Assembly: GCA_948474755.1 (NCBI GenBank)
Contig: CAOLHI010001009.1
Location: 62,001 to 126,000, forward strand
DNA length: 64,000 nucleotides
Direction of reading: 5' to 3'
From: Ctenosaura bakeri
Taxonomy: Eukaryota > Chordata > Lepidosauria > Squamata > Iguanidae
The notes beneath the pieces were generated by a model that saw only the letters and a program-made list of their open reading frames with translations, did not search any database and was not told the DNA's origin. This document shows, piece by piece, positions 1 through 10,870 of this stretch; the first letter of the stretch is position 1; every line of letters starts with the position of its first letter. The translations under genes were made by a program, and so were the position numbers.

Positions 1-1554
1 ATAAAAAATGGAACTTAAACTCTCCGTCTATAAATGATTTGCCAGATGCAGTGGAACAGTGGGGTCAAATTGGGGGTTTCCTAATTGGAAGCTCTGGGAA
101 GTTGCTAATGCTCCTCTCCCCATAATGACATTGCAGAGTGCTTTTGCCTCCAATTCATAAATCTAAAGACATAATCAGCACCTTTGGGTTGTGTGTGTTC
201 ATCTGAGTTCTGTTAAAGGTCTGGTAAAAAGGACTAGGCTGAAAATGATGATCGCATATATAACACTTTAAAACAACTTGCAAAATCAAGGAGCATGTCC
301 CTCTGTAAAATAATATTGTCAGCACAGGCTGATCAGCTTCCACAACTGATCAAAATAATTTTTCCTGCTTCTTCAAAGGAGATTATTGTCTCCCTGAAGT
401 TCTGTTCATCAGCAGCCTATTATGTGACACTAAATATTATTAATGTAGTGGGTGTCACCATGGAAATACTAGCTCAAGAAGAACTGGAAGATTTTAGAGG
501 CAAATGTTCAGGTTACAAGTGGAATTGCTGAAGCATAGAGAGGTCATGTTCCATAAGCATGTAAGGTGACTAAGGGGAGGAATATGTTTACAAAAACTGT
601 GTAACTTGCTCCCAAAAATAAAGGAATTCTTTTCATTGCATGGTGGTTGTATTCATACATTGCTAAGAATAAATGCCCGCTAGGCTTGACTTTTTGTGCA
701 AACATCACTATTAAATTTAAGTTGAAATTAAAAATACAATTTTGGGGAAAGGAAAACAGTTCCCTGAACTGCTTCAAAAATAAATTGAACCTACTTGATT
801 CCCAACTCTGGAGGAAACAGCTCAAGAGCTCTTCAAACTTGGCCCACACATTGGTAGAGCAGTGAAACCAAACAAGCTTCACAATAAAGAATGATCAGCT
901 GATAACTTGGAAAACGTTTCTGTTGAGTTTTGGAAGTATTTTGCAAGGTTTTATTTCTGTGTGCTCTTACTTTGGAAACATTGATGTGGAAGATGCTACA
1001 TCAAAAACTAGATCTTTGTTTTCATTGGACTATTGCAGCATTGAAAATGAGTCTGAAGTCCTGATCTGAACTTATGAACCAGAAGGCAACCAAAATTTAC
1101 TGAAGGAAGCAAAGTCCCTGGGCTTTTGTTTGGGCTGCTGCTGCTACTGCTGTTATTGTTGTTGTTGTTTTTTAATGACTTGAGTTCCAGTTATCATTGT
1201 GAATCTGCATTATTTGTAATGAATATAATCAAGTTAGAGTATCACTGTAGTTTTACTGTAATTTGACACATGAACACTTGGGACTTCTGTTTAAGATCAG
1301 CTGTGAGTATGTACCAAATAACTACAAGTTTGCAAAACAGATAAATAGTTTTACATGTGTGAACTTTGTCTTCTTTAAGTTGGAAAGACAGCTTCCTCCT
1401 TTTCTAGTAGTAAATCATATAGCACTTATTCTGGGCCAATAAATATGGAGAGGATAAATATAAGCAGGGATATGATGGGAATTAAGAGGGAGCTGCTATA
1501 ATGTAATAGTTTTTGTATAAACTATATTTGGATTATATTCCTTATTTAAGAACA
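1..1554. other. Gene-free AT-rich stretch, unassigned
   Basis: I see no gene and no repeat family I recognise here. Open frames are 62-112 codons, lie on both strands over the same bases and resemble no protein I know. A short CTG/TTG-rich run lies near 1135-1170. The stretch is probably single-copy intergenic or intronic DNA. Confidence 0.5.
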
Positions 1555-1690
1555 CTTCTTTTGCACTTTTCATTTAAAAATATCCCAAAGTAGTTTACAA
1601 CATAAAAAACCCAATAAAATAAAACAAAACATTAATAAAACAAGGCAATAAATATTTCATTAAACTAACGGGGGCTAAGTAACAAGGTTA
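1555..1690 (-). repeat. LINE 3-prime tail relic (CR1/L2-clade)
   Basis: A decayed copy of the LINE 3-prime end in which a conserved 'tatcccaaagtagtttacaa' core is followed by an A-rich AATAAAA run. The same arrangement occurs next to reverse-transcriptase coding sequence at 53.7 kb and 4.8 kb, which gives the minus orientation. No coding part is left. Confidence 0.45.
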
Positions 1691-3064
1691 ATGATCAGGG
1701 AATCAATTTAGGAAAGTGCCAAATGAGTCTTTATTTCATACACAAAAGCCAAATCTTTGTGTGTGTGTTTTAACATTGCACCAATGGAAGAGCAGTTCCT
1801 TTGCTCTTTTCTCTGTGGATGTGTTCTGTTGCTGTTATTATATGATTATGGTATTTCTAGTGTGAACTGGTCTCTTTGGCTTACAGCCATACATATCTGT
1901 TTCCTCATACAAATCTATCTGTTTACATGGTGACAATAAAAATCTCAATTGTTACCTTAGCAATTAAAAACGTAAGTATTATAGTTCTGCATACTGCTGT
2001 GGAATTCAGTCAAGCCTATCAGACTTTTAAAATATTGTTTTCCTACATTCTTCTGACCATCGTGTTGTTATTACCACAATCATAGATTGAAAGTTAACAA
2101 GCACCTCTGTCAAGAAGTGATGAGGATGCCTTCAGTAATGAACTGTTGTTGAATAAATGGTTGGGAAATGATGCATGCCAGTGCTCCTTGTTTAAATTTA
2201 GATACACCTTTCACAGCATGTTAGGATAATCAAATATTGGGAGATGCAATAACGACAGAATTTTCAGACTTCCAAGTCATTTTACATGTCAAAAGGTCAA
2301 ATGACTTTCTGTTATTGACATATACCAGTGTAGTATCATCCTGTGGTCTTTGTGACCCTTCCTTTTCCAAACTTGCCTGTGTCTTATCTCCCACAACATG
2401 GGCATGTAGTGGCAGAGGAAGAGTGAGGATGTCCAAGAAGCAATCAACTGTGTCCCTGTAGGCAGACAGGTGACAGTAAAAGCATCCTCTAGGATTTCCT
2501 GTGGGTCTTCCAAAGATCCTGGTGGATGATGCCATTATTGTGTGTCTGCCTACAGAGGCATAGCCAGCTGCTCCTCAGCCACCCCCGCTCTTCACAGACA
2601 ATCACATGGTTTTGTTGGGGGCACAAAAATGTTACATTCCGTCTCCTGATAAAGCATCACAGCTAAACCTTTCTGTCACATATTTGTGTGTCACTTGGAT
2701 CAAGTTTTTCTGCTGTAGGTCTTTTAAAGACTAACTGAAAAGCTGAAAATGTATCAGTGGATGAGCATATACTTTAGAGAGAAGGACGTTCATTTATAGT
2801 TCCCATTTGGGAGAAAGTCAGGATCTAAATTCAATAAATAAATAAAAATAAATAAAATATTTAACAATGAATAAACAAAAACTATCTTGGTAATATAAAT
2901 TAAAAAATTAAAGATTTTAGGAACAGGAGTGCTACCAGATAGAAAGCTGCCAGGAGAACTATTCAAAGACTATTCTGTTTTTTCTCTCAGTAGATTTCTT
3001 GTAATCATCAGGAGAAAGGGTGACTGCACAGTATAAACACCATTTCCCTTTATACTGCCTAAGG
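1691..3064. other. Gene-free stretch, mostly unassigned
   Basis: No supported gene. An AATAAATA-rich run lies at about 2830-2915. The segment around 2720-2790 (CTTTTAAAGACTAACTG) resembles a decayed foldback element like the one at 8.4 kb. Overlapping frames at 2230-2535 on both strands show no recognisable protein. Confidence 0.4.
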
Positions 3065-3296
3065 GCTCATTCAGACTGATTAAAAAGACCAGATAGTCCT
3101 GGATTTTGTTCTGGTCTTTCTGATTTTATTTTGAAGATCCGAACACATTTTGTTTATCCCAGAATAGTTTCTGTCAGCTCCCAGTAGAATCAGAGATTTT
3201 ATACCAGCTTCCCAGGACAATTTATTTTAGTCCTGTATAAAATCAGAAAGAACAGAATCAAAATCTGGGACTTTTCAGTCATTCCAGATGCACCCA
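3065..3296. repeat. Foldback (inverted-repeat) MITE-like element
   Basis: The two halves are imperfect inverted copies. The left half carries GGGCTCATTCAGACTG, CCAGATAGTCCTGGATTTTG and TTTCTGATTTTATTTTG. The right half carries their reverse complements, including AAAATCAGAAAGAACAG and a terminal match reading GGGTGCATCTGGAATGACT on the minus strand. There is no coding capacity. A non-autonomous DNA transposon is the simplest reading; superfamily unknown. Confidence 0.5.
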
Positions 3297-3334
3297 AGTA
3301 AAATAAAGAGTATTTCTAGTTGAAATTCTAAGGA

Positions 3335-3482
3335 GGGACTGCAATTCAGTGATAGATTTCAGTATGCTTTTCATATAGAAGGTTCCAGATTCAGTTGTCA
3401 ACATCTTTAAAGGAACCAGTTGACAAGAAAGTTCTCTACCTGAAAACCTGGGAAGTCACTGTTTGTCAAAGTGGACATCTAG
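3335..3482 (+). repeat. tRNA-derived SINE, strongly decayed
   Basis: The head keeps tRNA-promoter-like sequence: a box-A-like 'ggactgcaattcagtgat' and a box-B-like 'ggttccagattcagtt' with tRNA-like spacing. The body matches the same family at 41.03 kb (plus) and 14.3 and 57.3 kb (minus). About a quarter of bases appear diverged from my recollection of the family, so it is an old copy and not a tRNA gene. Confidence 0.5.
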
Positions 3483-3492
3483 GACAAAAAGT

Positions 3493-3718
3493 CTAACCAA
3501 TTAGCAATAGTATGTGTATTTCTATACCATTTATCAGCTAAGTGCTCTCTAAGCAGTTTACAATGTGTTAGCTAATTGCCCCCAACAAGCTGAGTACGCA
3601 TTTTACCAGCCTGCAGAAGGATATAAGGCTGAGTTGACCTGGAGCCCAGCAGGATTGAATTCACAACACTGTGGCTGCAGTACTGGCACTTAACCACTGC
3701 ACCACCAGGGCTCTGTGC
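3493..3718 (-). repeat. Squamate tRNA-headed SINE
   Basis: On the minus strand the element begins AGAGCCCTGGTGGTGCAGTG, the hallmark head of a very common squamate SINE, followed by box-B-like GTTGTGAATTCAATCC. It ends in a LINE-like tail (AGCAGTTTACAATGTG and ATTTCTATACC on the plus strand). Near full length, moderately diverged. Pol III derived; non-coding. Confidence 0.7.
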
Positions 3719-4734
3719 AGTTATCTGGAGTAAGGGCTGTTGGACACAGCAGGATCTACTTAACATGTATAGGAATGGGCTGTAATTAGTACTGTATACA
3801 CACATTTCCCCCTTCAAACTGCTAATTTAAATAGCTATAGATAGAAAAGACTAAAGTGATCATTTAGACTTCAAGCAATTCTGAAAAGCTCTTTTTTTGA
3901 AGAGTCAAAATATTCTTATGGCAGATGTCACCATCCCCTTTCAGAGTCCTTCCAGAAGACATCACTGTAGCAATAGTTTTTATATGGACATTTGCTGAGT
4001 AATAATTCAGCCAACTCATTTCACAGCATTAGTATTTTTCACTGTACCATAGTTTAGGGATTCAAAAAGTGGCAATATTTAGATCCATAAAAATAAGCTA
4101 GTCTAGAATCCAGTCTTTATCTTTTGTTGCAGTAGATAACTGTATTTTGAGCAATATGTTGTGTTGGAGTGTTGCATAAGAAAGAGATTCTCATATGCTG
4201 TGGTAACTAGAAATTATAAAAACTGGATCAGAGAGTACTCTTGTAATCCAGAAACTTGGCTGCAATAAACTTATTTTGCCTATAGCAAGCAGCCTTGCAA
4301 TGCAGTTTGCAAACTTATTTGGAACTAAGTCCCACTGGGATTTGCTTTTCAAGCAGGTGGATTGGGCTGAGCTGGCCTTCATGATGTTTACCTGTTGTCA
4401 TGTAGCAGAAGCTGTGTTAAGCATTGTAATGGAAGTTCCTGGTGTCCCATGTCTTCTTCTTTTTTTTTTTTTGGCATTAGTCTTGCACTATCCAGGTCCA
4501 TGCTCTAGTGTTTAAAATGTTCTGCTACTCTCCTGCCCCTCTTCATTAGTTCTGTGCAGCTTATTACTGTTCCATTTCTCAAGGACCTTTGTGCAGTCAC
4601 TAGGCTTCTCCACATAAGTAGACTTTAAGGAAATCATAGTCAAGTTTGAGTCAAATGTCTCTCTCATGAATTTTTTTTTTCAGAGCAAGACAATTCAAAA
4701 TGATGGTGGGGAAATGGGACTGAATGGTTACGAA
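3719..4734. other. Gene-free stretch, mostly unassigned
   Basis: No supported gene. A short GGAACTAAGTCCCACTGGG piece at about 4320 belongs to a foldback repeat also seen near 10.7, 21.8 and 43.7 kb. A T-run lies at about 4458-4472. Small frames at 4191-4515 overlap on both strands and look accidental. Confidence 0.4.
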
Positions 4735-5300
4735 TCTCATCATCTGTTTATTTACATTGTCTCCAGTGCTTATAGTGGTTACACACAGCTAATAGGTGTT
4801 AAAACCAATCATAAAGTAAAATACAAAACAACTATTGAATCATAAAATAAATAATGCAAATAAAATATGTGAAAAAACTGTTAGAGCAAATGCTTAGTTA
4901 AACAAGATCTTTGACACAACATGAATGCTTTCAGTGAGGACACCAATCTATCCTCAATAACAAAGAACTCCACAGTTCAGATGCATCTACTAAGAAGGCC
5001 CTTTCTTTTTCTCATAGTCAGGGCACAAAATGGCCTCACCATCAAATCTCAAGAGTCCTCATTGACAGTATGGGAGGACTCAAGTCCTTCAGATACCTTT
5101 AGGTGATCACTCCTTTAACAGTGGCAAGAAAGAAATTGATAACCAATGGAGACCTTTCAGGATAGGTGTAATACACTTAAGGAAGTGTCTCACCAGCATG
5201 TTGATGGGACACTGAAGGATGTTAGTGCATCTTGGACCAGTTGCAGTCTGAAAAGACTTCCAAAGTGATCCATGTAGAGTGTATTACATTAATTTAGTTG
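4735..5300 (-). mobile_element. CR1/L2-clade LINE fragment, 5-prime truncated
   Basis: Minus-strand translation gives broken pieces of the end of LINE ORF2. Near 5250-5290 it reads NYCNTLYM, corresponding to the DYCNALY block after the reverse-transcriptase core. Around 5160-5220 it reads ITPILKGLHWL. At about 4735-4870 comes the A-rich 3-prime tail with TTTATTTACAT...GTTACACACAG. Several stops and shifts make it inactive. It is the same lineage as the copy at 53.7-54.3 kb. The 5-prime limit is uncertain and may extend to about 5.7 kb. Confidence 0.55.
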
Positions 5301-7364
5301 TGATTGAACTGTATGACCTTGGATATGCGGAACTCATCAGGCATCAACACAGTTGTTGCATGAGCATTAATCTGAACAAAAGCACTCTTGGCTATAACTG
5401 CTACCTGAGTGTCCATATGCAAAAGTCAGCCAAGAAACCTCACTTGAGCCTGATTCTTCAAGGGGATTATATCTCCATCCAAATCCTGGCACAGAATCTC
5501 CATCTTCTCACAGAAGCTGCTTGCTGGAAAAGTGCCTATTGCTCCACTTACACTGTTCTTGAGCATTTTAAAATAGAAAAATTGCTACAAAAACCCCATC
5601 ATGATGCAATCCAGTTGGCTGGCATAACTATGCCACATCAGTGGCAGAGCTGTGGCAAGAGTAAAATGACTGCAGATAATACAACTACTGGGGGGCCAGG
5701 ATGGGAGCAAAATCTGTCAGGAGAAAAAAGTTGAGTCCCTCCACTAGTGCTATGCACTGTTCCAAAAAGTGGCTTGAACCGGCATAATGACCAGCATAAG
5801 GCATCCTCAGGATTGTGCCGTAAGTTTCGGCTTTCTAAATAAAATGAAACCCTGAAGCATGCCTCTGGAATTGTTCACCATTTGGAGAAGTGCGAGGTAC
5901 ATGGCAATATTGTGCAAGCCTAGAATTATAACTAGAATAAATTAGGAACATTAATAGTACCTATGGAAATGTGAGAATTCTCATTGCACATCTGGATTTT
6001 TTTTAATGTAGATATTTGGACCCCAAGATGCTGATGCTGATGAAGAAGCAGAGGGAGAGGAGGGAGAAGGAAAAGAAAGAAAGAGAAGAGAAGGAGAAGA
6101 AGGAGAAGGAGAAGAGGGAAAAGGAGAAGCGGGAGAAACAGAAGCAGGCAAAACAATTTGAAAAAAATCCTCAACAATAACCAATAATCCCTAAAGCTGT
6201 TCTCAGCCCATCCCAAAGAGCTTGCAAGTGCAGACGTATATTGCAATATGCCAGGAAGATTAGTAAACCAGAATTCTATTATGCAAAGTGAATTTGCAAA
6301 GCTGAAGCAAATCACTGCACCTTGATGCTGTGCCAGATGCATTTTGCATCCTTTGTACCATGCAAGTTACCTTGTTCCATTCCTGCATGCCCAAGCTCTC
6401 ACCAGCTTTCCTGCAATTCCTTCCCATTCCTACCAGAAACAGTATATATAAATATATAGATATATTTTTCTGAATCATCAAACTACTCCACAAATATTCT
6501 ACTCATAATTCTTCAAAAGAAAACATGCAAAAGAGGGTTGCAATGTGTGTGTGATAACAATTTTTCATTGTTTTGTCAAGAATGACAGATTCAGTAACTG
6601 AATGTTTATTCAGACTGGACATTCCAAAAGCTTTCCAAAGCAAAGTGGTTAAATAAATAAATAACCACAGATTACATACCCTTGGGAAAGCCATACCCAT
6701 TGTAAATAATAATGAGCAATTTGGTACTAACTGAATACTGTTAAAAGTTGTTTGTATTTATATTCTTCCCTTCCTCAACAGTAAGTTTTTAAGCAAAACT
6801 TTATGAGCTGCCACACATAAGACAAATATTGGTATTATTTCCTTATGAAAATTGTGTATATGGTCCATATTTACTGTTATACCTGAAACATGTGCCTTAG
6901 TACACATACAGTGGCTATATCCTGTGCCTTAGTACACAAAGAGTGGCCAAGATCATGCATGGCACAGCATAGCATAAAAGTTCGGCGTGTGGAACTGTGG
7001 TACAGCTGGCCATTTAACACCTCTGAATTTAGCCAAATTGCTGCTCTTCCCCCCTACCCCCCAACAGAGCTATCCCAAGGCTCGTAGAGAGCAGGGGTGG
7101 ATTGGCCAAGCATCTAGCTGTGTCTCTGTAGCCACAGAATGATTACATCATCTGCTGGGATCAATTGGGGTCCTCTGCAGGTCTTAGCATATGATATCAT
7201 TGTTCTGGGTTTGGGTATGGGGACATTGCCAGACACTTCTCCAAAACTCTCACCAGCAGCCATGGAATGGCAATGGGGGCCCTGCAGTAGCTCAACAGTA
7301 TGTTTAGGGGAGGGAAGCTTTGGTCATAGTGAAGCATAGAAGGGAATACCAACCTCTGCAATCA
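5301..7364. other. Gene-free stretch with a purine tract
   Basis: No gene supported. A 151-codon plus-strand frame at 5279-5734 lies at the edge of a reversed LINE and has no recognisable domain. A polypurine tract at 6038-6150 is listed separately. The rest is unassigned AT-rich sequence. Confidence 0.4.
6038..6150 (+). repeat. Polypurine (GAA/GGA)-rich tract
   Basis: About 110 bases are almost all A and G on the plus strand, an irregular mix of GAAG, GGAG and AAAG units. The opposite strand reads as Leu/Ser/Phe-rich frames, which are artefacts. Such tracts can form intramolecular triplexes. Confidence 0.85.
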
Positions 7365-7532
7365 CCAAAAATTTGAATTGCAAGGGTTCTGGTCCCTGCT
7401 TGGCCATGGAAACCTACTGGGTGACCTTAAGTGCATCACACTGACCCCCAGAAAACCCAGTGATAGGTTCGCCACAGGGTTTCCATAAGTCAGAAGTGAC
7501 TTAAAGGAACACAACGGCAACAGTGCCACTAA
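7365..7532 (+). repeat. Squamate SINE, 5-prime truncated
   Basis: It carries the family core CCATGGAAACCTACTGGGTG, then AAAACCCAGTGATAGGTTCGC and CATAAGTCAGAAGTGACTT, ending ACACAACGGCAACAG. The tRNA-like head is degraded or missing and part of the middle is deleted, a deletion shared with the copy at 32.35 kb. Confidence 0.75.
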
Positions 7533-7824
7533 CTGGATGCCAGCCAGTATATGTTCTATAACATATACGCACAGTTGAATATGCACACTTTTTAGTTATA
7601 CATAAGGGCTATTGCATCTAATTTTCTACAGAGAAGTGATACCCATGTAGGAAGTTTGCCATATAGGGGAAAGTGAAATACTGACTCAAAAAGAGAACAA
7701 CAGTGGTTACTAGATGTTTACAGATTGTTGATAAGGTTTTAATTATTATTTTTTAAGATTTTCAAAAATTGTTTTGTATTGTCTTTTATATTGTCTTTAT
7801 GTTCTAATGCTTGGTATATGAATG
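7533..7824. other. Unassigned AT-rich spacer
   Basis: About 290 bases with no gene. The T-rich section at 7735-7805 resembles the A/T-rich 3-prime tail of a LINE, but no coding part is attached. Confidence 0.3.
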
Positions 7825-8066
7825 CCCTAGAGATGCAGTGTTGTATAGTGGTTGGAGTCTTGAACTAGGACTCTAGGAGAGCAGAGTTCCAGCCCCCACT
7901 GAGCCCAGGAAGTCCACTGGGTGACCTTGGGCAAGTCACACATGCTCTGCTTGCAAAAGAAGGCAGTGACAAACCTCCTCTGAATAAATCTTGCCAGGCT
8001 CACTTCAGGGTTGCCCTATGTTGGAAGCAATTTGAAGGCCCATGGTATGTGAGTGCTGTAAGTAAT
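7825..8066 (+). repeat. Squamate tRNA-derived SINE, near full length
   Basis: The head GTGTTGTATAGTGGTTGGAG contains a box-A-like element and GAGTTCCAGCCCCC occupies the box-B position. The body follows as CACTGGGTGACCTTGGGCAA, CAAACCTCCTCTGAATAAAT and CTTGCCAGGC, ending GAAGCAATTTGAAGGC. It is the same family as copies at 24.78, 32.35, 49.49 and 51.55 kb. Confidence 0.75.
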
Positions 8067-8399
8067 ACTCAGACCCAACATTCCTACAACATCACTGCTC
8101 CACACTGTTCTCACATCTGACAACTCCCCAGAATCATTCAGCCTAAAGCAGTGCATGAAGTATAGACTCCAACATGAATGGACTAACTAGTCCTTTGTAC
8201 TGTATTTTTTGTTGTTGTTTTCCTAGTTGTTTAAACACATACACAAGGATTCCAGTAAAAACCAAGAAGAGAAGAAGTGACTTGCTGGAACAATCCCAGA
8301 TCCACCAAGTTTGGAACTATTAAGAATTTTCAGAGACATTGGCAAATCACTTGTGACTGAAATCTTTCCCTACAAAACTGTAAGCCCTGGTAGCTTGTC

Positions 8400-8615
8400 C
8401 AAGAAGAAGCCATGTTAGTTTCTTGTAGCATAAAAAGGAGAAAGGAGAGGGAGAAAACAAGAAATGTGGCAGTGGCTTTAACTGGATTTTATTTTTGCAT
8501 GAGCTTTCATGGATATAGACCCACTACTGTATCCAGAGAAGTAAGCTTATAGCCACAAAAATTCATGCAAAAATAAAAACCAGTAAGTCTTAAAGGTGCT
8601 GCCACATTTCTTTTT
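8400..8615. repeat. Foldback element with long inverted repeats
   Basis: A left arm (about 8463-8515, AGAAATGTGGCAGTGGC...TTATTTTTGCATGAGC) and right arm (about 8553-8612, reverse complement) pair over about 50 bases with mismatches, flanking a short centre with CCACTACTGTATCC. It matches a widespread sauropsid foldback family whose arms contain the 'gcataagctttcatgg' motif. It is non-coding. Confidence 0.65.
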
Positions 8616-10654
8616 TTCTTTCCCCTTCCTTCCTCCCTTTTAAATTCTAGGAGCATCTCTCTTTCATGCTCCTCTCTCTTCTTCTGAAGAGGAAACCTAT
8701 ATTATTCAGTACAGTACAAGTTACTGTCCCTGGTAAGGCCATCAAACACATTCCATCCACTGCACTCACCCCATAAAATTGTCACCACAACTACACCTTG
8801 TCTTGCCAAACTAGGTTCTAGCTCTGGTGTTACTGCACATGCTTACCAGGAGCCACATGATGCCAGTGCACAGCATGAGGGTGGAGTGGGGAGTTACCCT
8901 GTCTTAGGCAAGTATGGTGTGTGGTTATCAGTAGAATAAATGGCAGAACAAACACGACTTGGTGTTAGAAAGCATGCCACCAAAATCCATCATATAGATG
9001 TCAACATCCATATCTGCTATTCTGCCTACACCCATACGATTCCAATTCCACTCATGTAGTTTCTCTTAACAGCATCCAAAATGGAGACACTCTGAATGAA
9101 AATGGTCTCCTTTCCTTTTAAACATGGAGGGAAAGGGTACAATTTGAGTACCTTTTGTAGCTTAAAACTCTTAAAGAATCTTCTGGTCAAGGGAGATCAA
9201 ACCCTCTCCCTTATCTGTTATCACAGAGCATTTAAAACAACCCCGAGACTTTCTGATTGCTGATAGTGGGTGGAGGATGGGAAGAACTGTCAGCCCACAT
9301 AGGCTTTTTTTTATTGTTAATATGACTGAGATACACTTTGCTGAAACTTTTTACTTGCTGAAACTACTTACTTGTTTACTGATATGTTTAATGTCAATTG
9401 TTTTTATATTTTCATGTATTATTTAGTATTTCACTTTTATTTACTTAGTTTTGTTATTTTTCACTACACATCATTTATGGGATGCAGATTTAAAAAATAA
9501 ATAAATTTTAAAATTTTCAGACTAACTCTTTTTTGCGTTGTGGTACATATTTACAATCACCCAAAATAAATAAGGAGCTTAAACTAGAGTATTATCAGAA
9601 TAAAAATCATACAGTGAAGCTTGTGTTAGGAGTTCATCAGGGTTTCAAAACCAGTGGTGCATATTCTACCATGTCACATCTAACAAGGAGTCTTCATACT
9701 GAATCCTACAAAGTACAAGCAACCAAAGAAAAAAATGCAGTATATGCATTTTGTACTCCTCATCCATTTGAGTCTGTGTTCTCTGCATTAGCTAATGCAA
9801 AATAGGCCAAATTTAGATAATATCTTTTCCATATGTCTCCCATACCCCTGCAAGGCATTACACAGAGCAACCCTATGTATATTTACTTCGACAGCTATAC
9901 TATCCATTTATTCTTGTTCAGCATGTAAAGGTCTGCAGCATTAGAGCCCAGGAACACAAGGCAAATTCTTTTGTACACACATAGTCTTTGTCTGAGGCAA
10001 GATGCAATTGCAGTTCAGGTTTCTTATATTGTGCTGTTTCCCTGATCAGCCACTGCAGTACAAAACCCTAGCTCTATAAACTGTTTAAATTGTGCATAAG
10101 GCATATTTATACATGTTAATAACATCATTTAATAAATCTATCTTTGCTATTTTTCTGTGATGGCATTAGAGTACAATGTATTGAACATACCCTCATATGT
10201 TAAACAAGCTTTTAATAGAATTCCCTGCCTTGAAGCCTTCACCTCCTCTTCCCCATCTCTCTTTCTTTTTTTAAAACATCACTGCCCAAAGAACTATTTC
10301 AGATGTAGTAATTATGTAATATTAATGAGCAGTATCACATGCAGTTGTATTTGCAAACGTTTTAATGTAGTGAAAGAGATTCATTGTAAGTACTGTGCTT
10401 CTTGAAAACGACCTGACATTGCAAAAATGCTGCAGATTTAACGGCTCATGTAATGTAAATGCATAAATAATTGAGAATCAGAAATAGGTAGCATTTTAAG
10501 AGCACTGGTATTCACACCATCATATGTAAAATTCTGGCAGTTAATTCTATGAAGGACTCCTGTTTCGCTCAGCACTAGCACATGTAAATGAGAGTAGTGG
10601 GCCAAAATAAGTCATACTCCACATACTTCTGTAGTATGGTTTGCTATCAAATGA
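8616..10654. other. Gene-free stretch, AT-rich, mostly unassigned
   Basis: No gene supported. The section 9350-9515 ends in AAAATAAATAAATTTT and resembles a plus-oriented LINE 3-prime tail, at low confidence. The segment 10080-10480 is AT-rich with ATAATTGAG and ATTTAATAAATC and shows no repeat I recognise. Frames of 82-90 codons here show no domain. Confidence 0.4.
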
Positions 10655-10745
10655 CACTTCATAGTACAATCCTACACATGTCCATTCAAGAAAGAAATCT
10701 CACTGAATTCTGTGGGACTTAACTCCCAAGTAGGACTAAAATTTG
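10655..10745. repeat. Short foldback repeat (TGGGACTTAACTCCCA family)
   Basis: Contains AATCCTACACATG, CTCACTGAATTCTGTGGGAC and TTAACTCCCAAGTAGGA, a repeat common in reptile genomes. Pieces of the same family lie near 4.32, 21.79 and 43.68 kb. Confidence 0.5.
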
Positions 10746-10788
10746 TGTGTGAAGTAAGAGGTATAACTTTCTGCAAATGTGCAGCAAG

Positions 10789-10870
10789 TCATAGAATCAC
10801 AGAGTTGGTAGGCACTGCAAGGGCCAACTAGTCCAGCCTGCTGCCAGACCTCCAAAGGTTACTCCACCAT
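10789..10870 (-). repeat. CR1 LINE 3-prime end, short fragment
   Basis: It starts TCATAGAATCACAGAGTTGG, the reverse complement of the conserved CR1 3-prime terminus, followed by GGGCCAACTAGTCCAGCC and CTGCCAGACCTCC. About 80 bases remain; the rest of the element was never copied, as is typical of CR1. Confidence 0.8.

Noticed and set aside
5279..5734. 151-codon plus-strand frame
   Set aside because: It begins in a reversed LINE fragment and has no recognisable domain.
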